Below, piece after piece: positions 22,358 to 22,530 of a stretch of DNA of 22,530 nucleotides. This DNA comes from CALCNS01 sp964425745 (lineage in GTDB: Bacteria; Bacillota; JAAYKD01). Each line of letters begins with the position of its first letter. Position 1 is the first letter of the stretch. The DNA lies in assembly GCA_964425745.1 (NCBI GenBank), contig CAYRNW010000034.1, positions 1-22,530 on the forward strand, given 5' to 3'. Below the pieces are notes generated by a model. The model was not told the origin of the DNA and made no database searches. It saw only the letters and a program-made list of their open reading frames with translations. A program made the position numbers and the translations under genes.

Positions 22358-22530
22358 AGCAAAGCGCTCGTGAGACAAACGTCTTCACGGCACAACAGAT
22401 CCTTGAGAACTAAACAGCGAAAAATAAAATGTGACGAAGAAAAGGCTAACTTTCTTTTGGGAAATGTTAATGAAATAACTTTCCTTTGGAAAGTTACTAA
22501 CCGGTCAATTCAAAAAACGAGAGATCGAAG
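22358..22530 (+). other. rRNA operon leader (16S gene begins beyond the window)
   Basis: The leader has a boxA-like CCTTGAGAACTAAACA at 22401-22416 and two tandem similar hairpins. The second is perfect (AACTTTCC-TTT-GGAAAGTT, 22477-22495); the first, at about 22448-22468, is imperfect. No 16S sequence (for example the GAGTTTGATC start) is reached by 22530. Confidence 0.75.

Noticed and set aside
22358..22530. 16S rRNA gene within the window
   Set aside because: Only the promoter and leader are present; no conserved 16S 5' sequence is reached.

Overview
The window looks like the chromosome of a low-to-mid-GC Bacillota (Firmicutes). Strong AGGAGG-type ribosome sites precede nearly every gene, and the families are typical of gut-associated members. 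The sequence does not let me name an order. Three regions differ in composition: an AT-rich mobile element (1 to about 11,390), a type I restriction-modification/toxin-antitoxin island (about 11,390-17,190), and a GC-richer chromosomal segment that ends in an rRNA operon promoter and leader (17,190-22,530).

Region 1 is the right-hand part of an integrative element whose left end lies outside the window. It holds a leftward immR/immA-like pair (Xre repressor and ImmA/IrrE protease), a strong rightward promoter inside a repeated operator, a phage-type regulator and a sigma-70-like factor. After these come a 550-bp non-coding stretch with a boxA-like motif and extensive pairing potential, a DinG/XPD-like Fe-S helicase and a DUF6870-like small protein. 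The element ends with three consecutive full-length large serine recombinases, a resolvase-like stub whose nucleophilic serine is alanine, and a terminator.

Region 2 begins where the element has entered hsdR. Only the 3' two-thirds of that gene remain in the window, starting just before the DECH helicase motif. hsdM and hsdS follow and look intact, so a modification-only type I system is predicted while the element is in place. hsdS carries a long internal duplication. A Panacea (SocA/GepA-like) antitoxin with a PemK/MazF-like partner closes the island, followed by a perfect 19-bp hairpin.

Region 3, on the minus strand, contains a four-gene operon: a fructoselysine-6-phosphate deglycase-like SIS protein, a fructoselysine-kinase-like PfkB protein, an M20 amidohydrolase and an alanine-racemase-family enzyme. 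It looks like a route for using glycated (Amadori) or N-acylated amino acids. Downstream lies a small membrane-anchored, very cysteine-rich acidic protein. Divergent from the operon is a consensus rRNA promoter and leader; the 16S gene itself must start just beyond the window.

The observations I rate highest are the exact 11-bp phased repeat array at 1695-1755, the boxA-led structured non-coding region at 2689-3010, the long inverted repeat at 3054-3149, the catalytically dead mini-resolvase beside three recombinases, and the placement of the element in the conserved helicase motif of hsdR.
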